A stretch of DNA of 7,694 nt from Mucilaginibacter sp. Its GTDB lineage: Bacteria; Bacteroidota; Bacteroidia; Sphingobacteriales; Sphingobacteriaceae. Below the pieces are notes generated by a model. It was not told the origin of the DNA, ran no database searches, and worked only from the letters and a program-made list of their open reading frames with translations. The stretch is from positions 1 to 7,694 of the forward strand of contig JAICXZ010000130.1 in the NCBI GenBank assembly GCA_025934475.1, given 5' to 3'. Positions 1-5,328 of the stretch are shown piece after piece; positions within the stretch are counted from its first letter, which is position 1, and every line of letters starts with the position of its first letter. Position numbers and translations under genes: made by a program.

Positions 1-595
1 GTCCTGGCTTTAGCGAATAGGAAGTATCTGGCTTGTAGCTTTCGGGCAGGAAGAATGCCGAAGCCAGCAGCACCAATACTGCTATCGTAAGCAGCACAAT
101 AAAAACCGACTGCCAGCCGAACGCTAGTGTCAAATAGCTTCCGGCAGTAGGCGCCAGCAGCGGAGATGCGCCAAGTACCACAAAAAGCAGTGCATAAACT
201 TTAGCAATATCTTTTACGGGGAATAAATCGCGCACCATGGCTATACAGGCAACCTGCGCCGCACAACCACCCAGTGCCTGGAACAAGCGCATGGCGATGA
301 GCATTTCGACCGAGCTTGATAAAAAACAACCCACCGAAGCAATTACATACAAGCCCAGGCCAAAATAAAGCGGCACTTTACGGCCAAACCTGTCCATCAG
401 CGGGCCATAAAGTAGCTGACCAAAAGCGAGACCGATGAAATAACTGGATAGCGATAAATCGACGCGGGATGTTGTGGTGCCCAGCGATTTGGCAATATCA
501 CCAAATGCCGGCAGATACATATCGATCGAAAACGGGCTAAGCGCAATCAAAAAGCCGAGGATCAGCACTAGGAATATGTAGCGTTTTCTTGTCAT
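1..595 (-). CDS. Bcr/CflA-type MFS drug exporter, N-terminal half (runs off left edge)
   Basis: This is probably an inner-membrane proton-driven multidrug exporter of the 12-helix major facilitator superfamily. Only the first 198 codons are present, about half of the usual ~400 residues, so helices 1-6 are covered and the stop lies outside the window. The product opens with MTRKRYIFLVLILGFLIALS. It then has the Bcr/CflA hallmark SIDMYLPAFGDIA (about residues 23-35) and the loop 2-3 MFS motif GQLLYGPLMDRFGRK (59-73). A later stretch reads AMRLFQALGGCAAQVACIAM. The visible end is LPESYKPDTSYSLKPG, the usual boundary before the central cytoplasmic loop. The ATG at 595 is the natural start, because the first hydrophobic helix follows directly. 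Family assignment is strong. The substrate cannot be read from sequence. The gene is divergent from the toxin-antitoxin-like pair. Confidence 0.9.
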   Translation of the reverse strand, partial: MTRKRYIFLVLILGFLIALSPFSIDMYLPAFGDIAKSLGTTTSRVDLSLSSYFIGLAFGQLLYGPLMDRFGRKVPLYFGLGLYVIASVGCFLSSSVEMLIAMRLFQALGGCAAQVACIAMVRDLFPVKDIAKVYALLFVVLGASPLLAPTAGSYLTLAFGWQSVFIVLLTIAVLVLLASAFFLPESYKPDTSYSLKPG

Positions 596-726
596 AAAAC
601 TATAGGGAACGGAAGGCCGAAGATCGTGCCAATTTTTGTTTTTAAAAATAATGGGATTGTTAAAATTTGAGTTATCCCGTCTGGTCGAATGACGATCGGG
701 TGTGAAGCTTCAGGACAAATTGATTA

Positions 727-750
727 GTCGTTTGTGAGGACACAAACGAC
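727..750. promoter_or_regulatory. Perfect 10-bp inverted repeat, candidate toxin-antitoxin operator
   Basis: Arms gtcgtttgtg (727-736) and cacaaacgac (741-750) are exact reverse complements around the 4-base spacer AGGA. The half-site cacaaacga recurs with one change as cacagacga at 765-773, so three half-sites lie just upstream of the antitoxin start. Antitoxins of RelE/ParE systems commonly repress their own operon by binding such palindromes; that is established for the family. Its use here is inferred. As RNA it could instead form a small hairpin upstream of the ribosome binding site. Confidence 0.45.
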
Positions 751-784
751 GGTAGAAGAGAGGACACAGACGATGGAGGAAGAT
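737..784 (+). repeat. Imperfect tandem duplication of a 24-bp unit at the antitoxin 5' end
   Basis: Two adjacent 24-base units, 737-760 and 761-784, agree at 19 of 24 positions. Both begin aggacaca. The unit length is a multiple of three, so reading from the upstream GTG at 734 would give a duplicated RTQTTVEE/RTQTMEED peptide. The second unit contains the preferred ATG at 773. The purine-rich end of the first unit plus the start of the second supplies its Shine-Dalgarno-like sequence. It may be a duplicated operator half-site rather than coding sequence. Confidence 0.6.
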
Positions 785-1012
785 CGAAATAAAAATGTAA
801 ATTTGTTTATGACCGTAAAATATTTGGTGGATAAGAGCGGAAATCCCACAGATGTTCAGTTATCTATTAAGGATTATCTTCACTTGTTGGAAAGAGCAAA
901 TGAATTGCCTGATTACGTAAAAGAGGGTATAAAAAGAGGTCAGGAACAAGCACGAAAAGGCTTAACCAGATCAACTGAAGAGGTAATGCAAAAATATAAA
1001 AAAGCGAAATGA
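773..1012 (+). CDS. Small antitoxin-like protein of a RelE/ParE-type toxin-antitoxin pair
   Basis: This 79-residue hydrophilic protein probably neutralises the toxin encoded directly downstream. Its core, MTVKYLVDKSGNPTDVQL followed by SIKDYLHLLERANELPDYVK, matches the usual opening of short Bacteroidota antitoxins: a strand ending in D-x-x-G-x-x-T, then a helix starting with a D/E-Y pair. The Lys/Arg-rich, probably helical tail (ending EEVMQKYKKAK) would be the toxin-binding part. I chose ATG 773 because a purine-rich AGAGAGGA sits 8 bases upstream and the start lies outside the palindrome at 727-750. A GTG at 734 would add 13 residues from the tandem repeat. ATG 809 would give a 67-residue protein starting right at the conserved core. 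The stop overlaps the toxin start (ATGA), which indicates translational coupling. The role rests mainly on the neighbour; no exact family is recognised. Confidence 0.75.
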   Translation: MEEDRNKNVNLFMTVKYLVDKSGNPTDVQLSIKDYLHLLERANELPDYVKEGIKRGQEQARKGLTRSTEEVMQKYKKAK

Positions 1013-1295
1013 GCTTAGAAGTTCGATGGACCGAAGAAGCTGAATTCACTTTTGACCATATCGTTTCTTTCATTGAAGACCAATGGGGCGAAAAGTCTTC
1101 TGAAAAATTTATCAATAAAACCAAAAATTATTGTCAAGTATATCCGCTTACCCTTTCTTATTCCCCGAATCTGATATTGTAGGAGTAAGAAAGGCTGTAA
1201 TTACCAAACAAACTTCTGTGTTTTACGAAATCTATACCGATAGAATTATGTTAGTATTCTTCTGGGATAATCGGCAGGATCCACTGTTCGCATGA
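1009..1295 (+). pseudogene. RelE/ParE-like toxin gene disrupted by a -1 frameshift
   Basis: Members of this family are small mRNA-cleaving or gyrase-inhibiting toxins. Frame 1 from ATG 1009 reads MSLEVRWTEEAEFTFDHIVS and ends at TAG 1180-1182 after 57 codons. The expected C-terminal half is present in another frame from about 1134 to TGA 1293-1295. It includes GVRKAVITKQTSVFYEIY and ends VFFWDNRQDPLFA, the typical ending of Bacteroidota RelE/ParE toxins. Adding one A to the five-A run at 1123-1127 restores KTKKLLSSISAYPFLFPESD and one continuous protein of about 95 residues, the normal family length. The lesion is therefore a single-base loss or sequencing error in a homopolymer, or less likely a recoding site. 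As written, the toxin lacks its C-terminal catalytic half. It overlaps the antitoxin stop by four bases, and no separate Shine-Dalgarno is visible. Confidence 0.85.
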
Positions 1296-1342
1296 CCTCA
1301 TCCAGTTGTTAAAGGCATTCTGTCCAGGCCGTTATTTTTATT

Positions 1343-1804
1343 TCAAGACTTAATCAACTCATGCAACCTCCCCCACTTCGCCTCTTCATTAGCAAACAGC
1401 TGATTGTCGCCCATTTCACAAAGCGCTTTCAGCATTAGAAGGTGACGTGCCCAGTGGAAATTGCAAATGGTAAAAAACTCCGTCATTTCGGGCCATTTGC
1501 TGTGTTTGAAATTCAGGATACAAACGTTATGCTTCTCTATGATTTGAAAACTAAGGTGGGTGCCTGTCCACAATCCGTTTTCATTGACGCACTCCCATTC
1601 CACATAAGCATTTGGTTTCAGATCGACAATCTTCATCTTATCATGAACCTCACCGTTCATCCTGAAAATATTAACAAACCCGACTTCCTGTTTGAGAGTA
1701 CAATCCTTTATCCACCATTTCGAAACGCCTTCCGAAGTGGTTATTGCCTGGTAAACTGCCTTAGCCGGTGCGGCTATCCAAACCTGGTGCGCTATGGTGA
1801 ACAT
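1343..1804 (-). CDS. SRPBCC/AHSA1 domain protein (START-like fold)
   Basis: The 153-residue product matches a single AHSA1/SRPBCC domain, a helix-grip fold with a hydrophobic cavity. The opening HQVWIAAPAKAVYQAITT is the first strand and helix, followed by SEGVSKWW, the usual 'leads to W' segment. Next come a strand run with FRMNGEVHDKMKIVDLKP and AYVEWECV, and a C-terminal helix after NFHWARHLLMLKALCEMG. No catalytic residues are known for most members and the ligand cannot be predicted. ATG 1804 is preferred over an in-frame start at 1837, because the domain starts at once and the codon lies one base after the upstream VOC stop (TGA-T-ATG). That spacing suggests translational coupling. The gene converges on the toxin gene, with 47 bases between them and no clear terminator. 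Confidence 0.85.
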   Translation of the reverse strand: MFTIAHQVWIAAPAKAVYQAITTSEGVSKWWIKDCTLKQEVGFVNIFRMNGEVHDKMKIVDLKPNAYVEWECVNENGLWTGTHLSFQIIEKHNVCILNFKHSKWPEMTEFFTICNFHWARHLLMLKALCEMGDNQLFANEEAKWGRLHELIKS

Positions 1805-1805
1805 A

Positions 1806-2201
1806 TCATGGGCAGCTAAGCATCCAATGAATTCCAAATTTATCTATTACTTGTCCGAACAACGATCCCCAAAACTGCTTCTCCAGCGGCATGGTAACCT
1901 CTCCGCCTGCAGAAAGCTTTTCAAATATCAAACGGATGCGTTCTTCATTGCCATCGTTAATACTCATAACAGCTCCATTGCCCTGGTAGATGCGACGGGT
2001 TGTATCCGACATCATGATAACGTTGTCGTCGAATATCATGCTGGCATGCATTACCTTGTTCTTGAAATCGTCGGGAACCTGGAACGAGGGATTATCGCCA
2101 AAACGGCTCACTACCTGGCCGCTTCCACCCAAAATATCGATATAAGTATTTAGTGCTTCTTCGCAATTGCCGTTGAAATGCAGGTAGGGTATCAGTTTCA
2201 T
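1806..2201 (-). CDS. VOC family protein, PhnB-like (glyoxalase/bleomycin resistance fold)
   Basis: This 131-residue protein belongs to the PhnB-like branch of the vicinal oxygen chelate superfamily. The start MKLIPYLHFNGNCEEALNTY is the typical 'P-Y-L-x-F-x-G-x-x-x-E-A-x-x-x-Y' opening. It is followed by the HASMIFDDNVIMMSD strand pair and the C-terminal QFWGSLFGQVIDKFGIHWML, which is characteristic of this group. Many PhnB-like proteins have no assigned reaction, and annotations as a demethylubiquinone methyltransferase are not reliable. I use ATG 2201; a TTG two codons earlier (2207) is less likely. It is the first gene of a two-gene minus-strand unit with the SRPBCC gene, a common pairing of small domains in Bacteroidota. 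It is divergent from the gluconate transporter across about 115 bases. Confidence 0.88.
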   Translation of the reverse strand: MKLIPYLHFNGNCEEALNTYIDILGGSGQVVSRFGDNPSFQVPDDFKNKVMHASMIFDDNVIMMSDTTRRIYQGNGAVMSINDGNEERIRLIFEKLSAGGEVTMPLEKQFWGSLFGQVIDKFGIHWMLSCP

Positions 2202-2316
2202 AGCCAATGATTTTTACACTAATTTATGAAGATAATTTGCTGCATTTACAAGCATTTCAAAAAAACGGAATATTGTTATTACATTTAGCGAAACAGCGTT
2301 TCAGCCTAAATAACCC

Positions 2317-3636
2317 ATGGTTTTATTGAAGATACTTTTCTGCATCATTCTGCTCGTTCTATTGGTGAGCTGGTTAAAAATCAATCCTTTTATCACGTTT
2401 CTTATTGTTTCGCTCACTGGTGGATTGTTGCTGGGGCTACCACTCGACAAAGTAACCAAGTCAGTCGAAAAGGGTCTGGGAGACACTTTCGGAGGAATCG
2501 CTATTACGATATGCGTCGGCGCCATGATCGGCAAGCTCGTCGCGGTCAGCGGGGCGGCACAAAAAATAGCGGGTGTGCTGGTCAACGGCTTCGGCATCAA
2601 ATACATTCAATGGGCGCTGATGCTGGTTGGGTTCATTATTGGTATCCCGTTGTTTTATGAGACTGGTTTTGTGCTCATGATACCGCTTATTTTCTCAGTT
2701 GTATACCGGTACAAGTTGCATGCGGTTTATATTGGTTTGCCGATGCTGGCGGCACTATCTGTTACGCACGGGTTTCTTCCGCCTCACCCATCCCCTACCG
2801 GCCTGGTGAATGCTTTCCATGCTGACATGGGCAAAACACTGATGTACGGCTTAATGCTGGCCATTCCTGCGATCATTGTTGCCGGTCCTCTGCTCTCCCG
2901 CACATTAAAAAAAATCGATTCAAATCCGCTGGCCACATTCAGAGCTGAAGAAATGCCTGAAGACAAACTTCCCGGCACCTTCAATAGCTTTTTTACGGCT
3001 TTGCTGCCGGTTCTTTTGCTGATGAGCACTACAGTTTATCTGAACTTTGACCATAGTCATAGCACTATTCACAATATCATTGCTTTTATTGGGGATGCAC
3101 CCATTGTAATGCTTATATCGCTGATGGTTGCCACTTATACGATGGGCATTAAGCAGGGCATGGATATGAAACATGTGGGCCACCACTGCGCCCATGCGGT
3201 AAAAGACGTATCGCTTATTCTGCTCATTGTAGCGGGGTCGGGGGCCTTCAAAGGAGTCCTCTCCGACAGCGGCGCAGCCAAAGAAATTGCCGATATACTG
3301 AAAAGCTTCAACCTGCAGCCGCTGGTGCTGGGATGGTTAATTGCTGCTATCATCCGCATCAGTTTGGGTTCGGCAACAGTTGCGGGCCTGACTACCGCGG
3401 GTATCATGTCAGGATTGGTATTGCACGACCCTTCGATAAACCCCAACCTGATGGTACTGGCTATCGGCGCAGGCAGTCTTACCTGCTCTCACCTGAATGA
3501 CGGCGGATTCTGGTTGTTCAAAGAATATTTCAATCTCTCCATCAAAGACACTTTACGATCCTGGACGGTGATGGAAACGTCGGTATCCATTATCGGGATA
3601 ACGGGGGTGCTGATCCTGAATGCGGTGATTGGGTGA
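2317..3636 (+). CDS. gntP: GntP-family gluconate:H+ symporter
   Basis: This inner-membrane permease probably imports gluconate, or a related sugar acid, together with protons. Its 439 residues equal the family norm and are strongly hydrophobic, with roughly 12 or more predicted membrane segments from residue 3 onward. Family signatures are HGFLPPHPSPTG (151-162), SLGSATVAG (349-357) and GAGSLTCSHLNDGGFWLFKE (384-403), the last being the most diagnostic. An IPLFYETGFVLMIPLIF stretch near residue 111 also fits. The start at 2317 opens directly into the first helix; no strong Shine-Dalgarno is present. Gnd lies downstream on the same strand after 102 bases, which supports gluconate as substrate. 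Close relatives can carry other aldonates or glycerate-like acids, so the exact substrate is inferred. Confidence 0.93.
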   Translation: MVLLKILFCIILLVLLVSWLKINPFITFLIVSLTGGLLLGLPLDKVTKSVEKGLGDTFGGIAITICVGAMIGKLVAVSGAAQKIAGVLVNGFGIKYIQWALMLVGFIIGIPLFYETGFVLMIPLIFSVVYRYKLHAVYIGLPMLAALSVTHGFLPPHPSPTGLVNAFHADMGKTLMYGLMLAIPAIIVAGPLLSRTLKKIDSNPLATFRAEEMPEDKLPGTFNSFFTALLPVLLLMSTTVYLNFDHSHSTIHNIIAFIGDAPIVMLISLMVATYTMGIKQGMDMKHVGHHCAHAVKDVSLILLIVAGSGAFKGVLSDSGAAKEIADILKSFNLQPLVLGWLIAAIIRISLGSATVAGLTTAGIMSGLVLHDPSINPNLMVLAIGAGSLTCSHLNDGGFWLFKEYFNLSIKDTLRSWTVMETSVSIIGITGVLILNAVIG

Positions 3637-3644
3637 TTTTCTTG

Positions 3645-3672
3645 TCCATAGTCCATAGTCGATGGTCCATAG
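3645..3672 (+). repeat. Four-unit heptad array (tccatag type), left arm
   Basis: Four consecutive 7-base units read tccatag, tccatag, tcgatgg, tccatag. The array begins 9 bases after the gntP stop codon. It pairs as an imperfect inverted repeat (21 of 25 positions, 3648-3672 against 3702-3726) with the second array across a 29-base loop. In RNA this would be a long AU/GC-mixed stem between gntP and gnd. No U-run follows directly, so it is not a classical terminator. Confidence 0.75.
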
Positions 3673-3701
3673 CAACAGCTGATTATTTATCTTTGAGCGA
3701 A

Positions 3702-3729
3702 CCATGGACCATGGTCTATTGACTATAAA
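3702..3729 (-). repeat. Four-unit heptad array, inverted partner of the array at 3645-3672
   Basis: Read on the minus strand the units are tttatag, tcaatag, accatgg, tccatgg: diverged copies of the same 7-base word in opposite orientation. It ends nine bases before the gnd start codon, so the stem could affect gnd translation or mRNA processing. The two arrays and their loop occupy most of the 102-base gap between gntP and gnd. Confidence 0.7.
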
Positions 3730-3738
3730 CTTTCAACT

Positions 3739-4689
3739 ATGGAAAACAAAACATACGGCATCATCGGCCTCGGCAAAATGGGCCTCAACCTGGCTCTCCA
3801 GGCAACAGATAAAGGTTATACGATCAGTGGCTACGATAAACACGCGCCATCAGTATCTCAACCTAACCTGGAGTTAGCAAATAGCCTTGAGGATTTGATC
3901 CAAAAGCTTCCAAAGCCCCGCAAAGTATTCGTTTATATCCCGGCTGGGAAAGCAGTCGATGTCGTTATCGGCGAATTAACTCCCTTGCTAGAAAAAGGCG
4001 ACATTATTATCGATGGCGGCAATTCCTACTGGGGCGACAGTATTCGTCGTGCTGAAAAGCTTAAGGAACAAGGTCTTTACTTAATCGACTGCGGCACCAG
4101 CGGAGGAACGAGCGGAGCCCGTAACGGCGCCTGCTTTATGATAGGCGGCGATAAAGAAGCTGTGAGCCACATTGAGGGATTATTGATAGACTTATCTGTT
4201 CCCAACGGATATACGCATTGCGGTGCATCCGGATCGGGGCATTTTGTAAAACTGGTGCACAACGGTATCGAATTCGGTATGCTGCAGGCGATTGGCGAGG
4301 GGATGGATCTATTAGCGCATTATCGCGAGAAACTCAACATAAGCGAAATACTTTATACCTGGAACCACGGTTCGGTAGTGCGCAGCTGGCTCATTGAATT
4401 AATGAAAGATCTGTATGATCAAAAACAGGGCTTCAATGTGCCATCCTATGTAGAAGATACCGGCGAAGTGAACTGGCTGGTAAGTGATGCTATGCGTATG
4501 GAAGTCTCAATACCCGTTATTGCGCAATCAGTAATGCAATTGATTGCTTCGCGCGATGCGGATCACATTTCACCCAAAGCGATTGCCATGATGCGCAATG
4601 GATTCGGCGGGCATCCTTTTGGTACTGATGCGGGCATTGAGCACGAAAGGCATTATGGGCGTGTAGGCGGATACGAGGAAGAAAGTTAA
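3739..4689 (+). CDS. gnd: 6-phosphogluconate dehydrogenase, decarboxylating, short (GntZ/YqeC-like) type
   Basis: This cytosolic enzyme converts 6-phospho-D-gluconate to D-ribulose 5-phosphate and CO2, reducing NAD(P)+. The Rossmann nucleotide motif GLGKMG is at 10-15. The substrate motif DGGNS is at 92-96. The substrate loop GTSGGTSGARNG starts at 119. The catalytic set KLVHNGIE gives K171, H174, N175 and E178, matching K183, H186, N187 and E190 of the sheep enzyme. At 316 residues it is the short form, lacking most of the long C-terminal helical domain of the ~470-residue enzymes. Asp33 in SGYDKHAP occupies the place where NADP-dependent enzymes have an N-R-T motif, so NAD+ preference is inferred. 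It follows gntP on the same strand, forming a gluconate catabolic pair, but no gluconate kinase is present here. Confidence 0.93.
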   Translation: MENKTYGIIGLGKMGLNLALQATDKGYTISGYDKHAPSVSQPNLELANSLEDLIQKLPKPRKVFVYIPAGKAVDVVIGELTPLLEKGDIIIDGGNSYWGDSIRRAEKLKEQGLYLIDCGTSGGTSGARNGACFMIGGDKEAVSHIEGLLIDLSVPNGYTHCGASGSGHFVKLVHNGIEFGMLQAIGEGMDLLAHYREKLNISEILYTWNHGSVVRSWLIELMKDLYDQKQGFNVPSYVEDTGEVNWLVSDAMRMEVSIPVIAQSVMQLIASRDADHISPKAIAMMRNGFGGHPFGTDAGIEHERHYGRVGGYEEES

Positions 4690-4690
4690 T

Positions 4691-4747
4691 GTGCAGATGA
4701 GTGGATGTGCAAATATGCAGATGAAGCAAATGTGCAAATGTGCAGAT
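4691..4747 (+). repeat. Degenerate 8-base tandem array (gtgcaaat/gtgcagat)
   Basis: Seven units follow directly after the gnd stop codon: gtgcagat, gagtggat, gtgcaaat, atgcagat, gaagcaaat (one base longer), gtgcaaat, gtgcagat. It lies between the convergent gnd and response-regulator genes. It has no evident coding role, and no hairpin with a U-run is seen. It differs in word and period from the heptad arrays. Confidence 0.7.
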
Positions 4748-4775
4748 AAACCTTTTAGTTGTGGGTACTGCTTCG

Positions 4776-4791
4776 AAAACCAATTGGTTTT
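4776..4791. repeat. Perfect 16-bp palindrome at the response-regulator stop codon
   Basis: AAAACCAATTGGTTTT is an exact palindrome without spacer. It overlaps the first two bases of the response regulator's stop codon (4790-4792 on the plus strand). It could be a protein-binding site or part of a weak bidirectional transcript end between convergent genes. The low GC content and missing loop argue against a standard intrinsic terminator. Confidence 0.5.
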
Positions 4792-5173
4792 AGCTGGTTT
4801 GAACAGCCAGCTCACCTTTATTGATAAACTGTTTTACTAAATTGATAAAGTCCGTCAGATCAAATGGCTTACTGATGTAGCCGTCGGCGCCGGCTTCTTC
4901 TTTTACTATCTGTAAATCTCGGTTTGCCGACATAATGACAACGGCAGTATGTTTTAGCGCTTCGCTTTTTTTGATGTATCTGCAAATATCTTCGCCGCGA
5001 TAGCCGCGCAGATTGAGATCAAGTAAGACCAGGTCGGCCCCGCAGGAATTTACTGTACTTTCGAAACCGGGATATTCGGAGATGCCGCACACCTCGTAAC
5101 CCTCATCTTCCAGGATCATTGTGGCCATGTCCAGGATATCTTGTTCGTCTTCAATAATCAGTATCTTCTTCAT
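4790..5173 (-). CDS. Stand-alone CheY-like response regulator receiver
   Basis: This 127-residue cytosolic protein consists of one receiver domain and has no output domain. Key residues are all in place: acidic pair E8-D9 in LIIEDEQD, phospho-acceptor D52 in ADLVLLDLNLRG, S82 in VVIMSAN, and K102-P103 in ADGYISKPFDL. It therefore should accept phosphate from a histidine kinase. It presumably signals by protein-protein contact, as CheY- or Spo0F-like proteins do. No kinase is encoded next to it, so its partner is unknown. A TAnnTTTG-type promoter element lies about 52 bases upstream of its start, facing away from the peptidase gene. It converges on gnd. Confidence 0.93.
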   Translation of the reverse strand: MKKILIIEDEQDILDMATMILEDEGYEVCGISEYPGFESTVNSCGADLVLLDLNLRGYRGEDICRYIKKSEALKHTAVVIMSANRDLQIVKEEAGADGYISKPFDLTDFINLVKQFINKGELAVQTS

Positions 5174-5224
5174 TTACTTAGTTAAGTTGGCGATTATACG
5201 TGCCTGATAAAAAGAAAGTTCCAG

Positions 5225-5232
5225 CAAAAATA
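5225..5232 (-). promoter_or_regulatory. Candidate Bacteroidota -7 element for the response regulator
   Basis: On the minus strand the bases read TATTTTTG, a full match to the Bacteroidota -7 consensus TAnnTTTG, and would give a leader of about 45 bases. A TTG lies 15 bases upstream, shorter than the usual spacing, so the -33 part is weak. Confidence 0.35.
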
Positions 5233-5251
5233 TTCCGGTTTGCAAGTCAAT

Positions 5252-5259
5252 TATTTTTG
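5252..5259 (+). promoter_or_regulatory. Candidate Bacteroidota -7 element for the M28 peptidase
   Basis: TATTTTTG matches TAnnTTTG exactly and would give a leader of roughly 60 bases. It is the mirror copy of the element at 5225-5232, so the two promoters would stand back to back. No TTG is found at the expected -33 distance. Confidence 0.3.
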
Positions 5260-5328
5260 GCCCATAGTTAATCAATTTCGAAAAACTGTCCTAATTTTAA
5301 ATACATTAAATGTTCTTATCATCCCATC

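Noticed and set aside
646..672. Possible -7 element around TAAAATTTG upstream of the antitoxin
   Set aside because: The spacing inside the element is one base too long for TAnnTTTG, so the match is not reliable.
867..1124. Minus-strand reading frame of 85 codons across the toxin-antitoxin pair
   Set aside because: It runs antisense to the antitoxin and toxin, and its Leu/Phe-rich product looks like a complement of the Lys/Glu-rich coding strand.
1442..2153. Two overlapping plus-strand reading frames (1442-1819 and 1794-2153)
   Set aside because: They lie opposite the SRPBCC and VOC genes, whose products show clear family motifs; the plus-strand translations show no recognisable domain.
2280..2287. 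Possible -7 element TACATTTA upstream of gntP
   Set aside because: It has one mismatch to TAnnTTTG and no TTG at a suitable -33 distance, so it is too weak to list as a feature.
3648..3726. Intrinsic terminator after gntP
   Set aside because: The stem is interrupted, the loop is 29 bases and no U-run follows; gnd starts right after it.
3645..3729. CRISPR-like repeat pair
   Set aside because: The units are 7 bases, directly tandem, and inverted between the two arrays; there are no spacers and no cas genes.
4517..4815. Two minus-strand frames crossing the end of gnd and the octad array
   Set aside because: Their His/Cys/Leu-rich low-complexity products come from translating the repeat array and the antisense of gnd; no start signal or family is seen.
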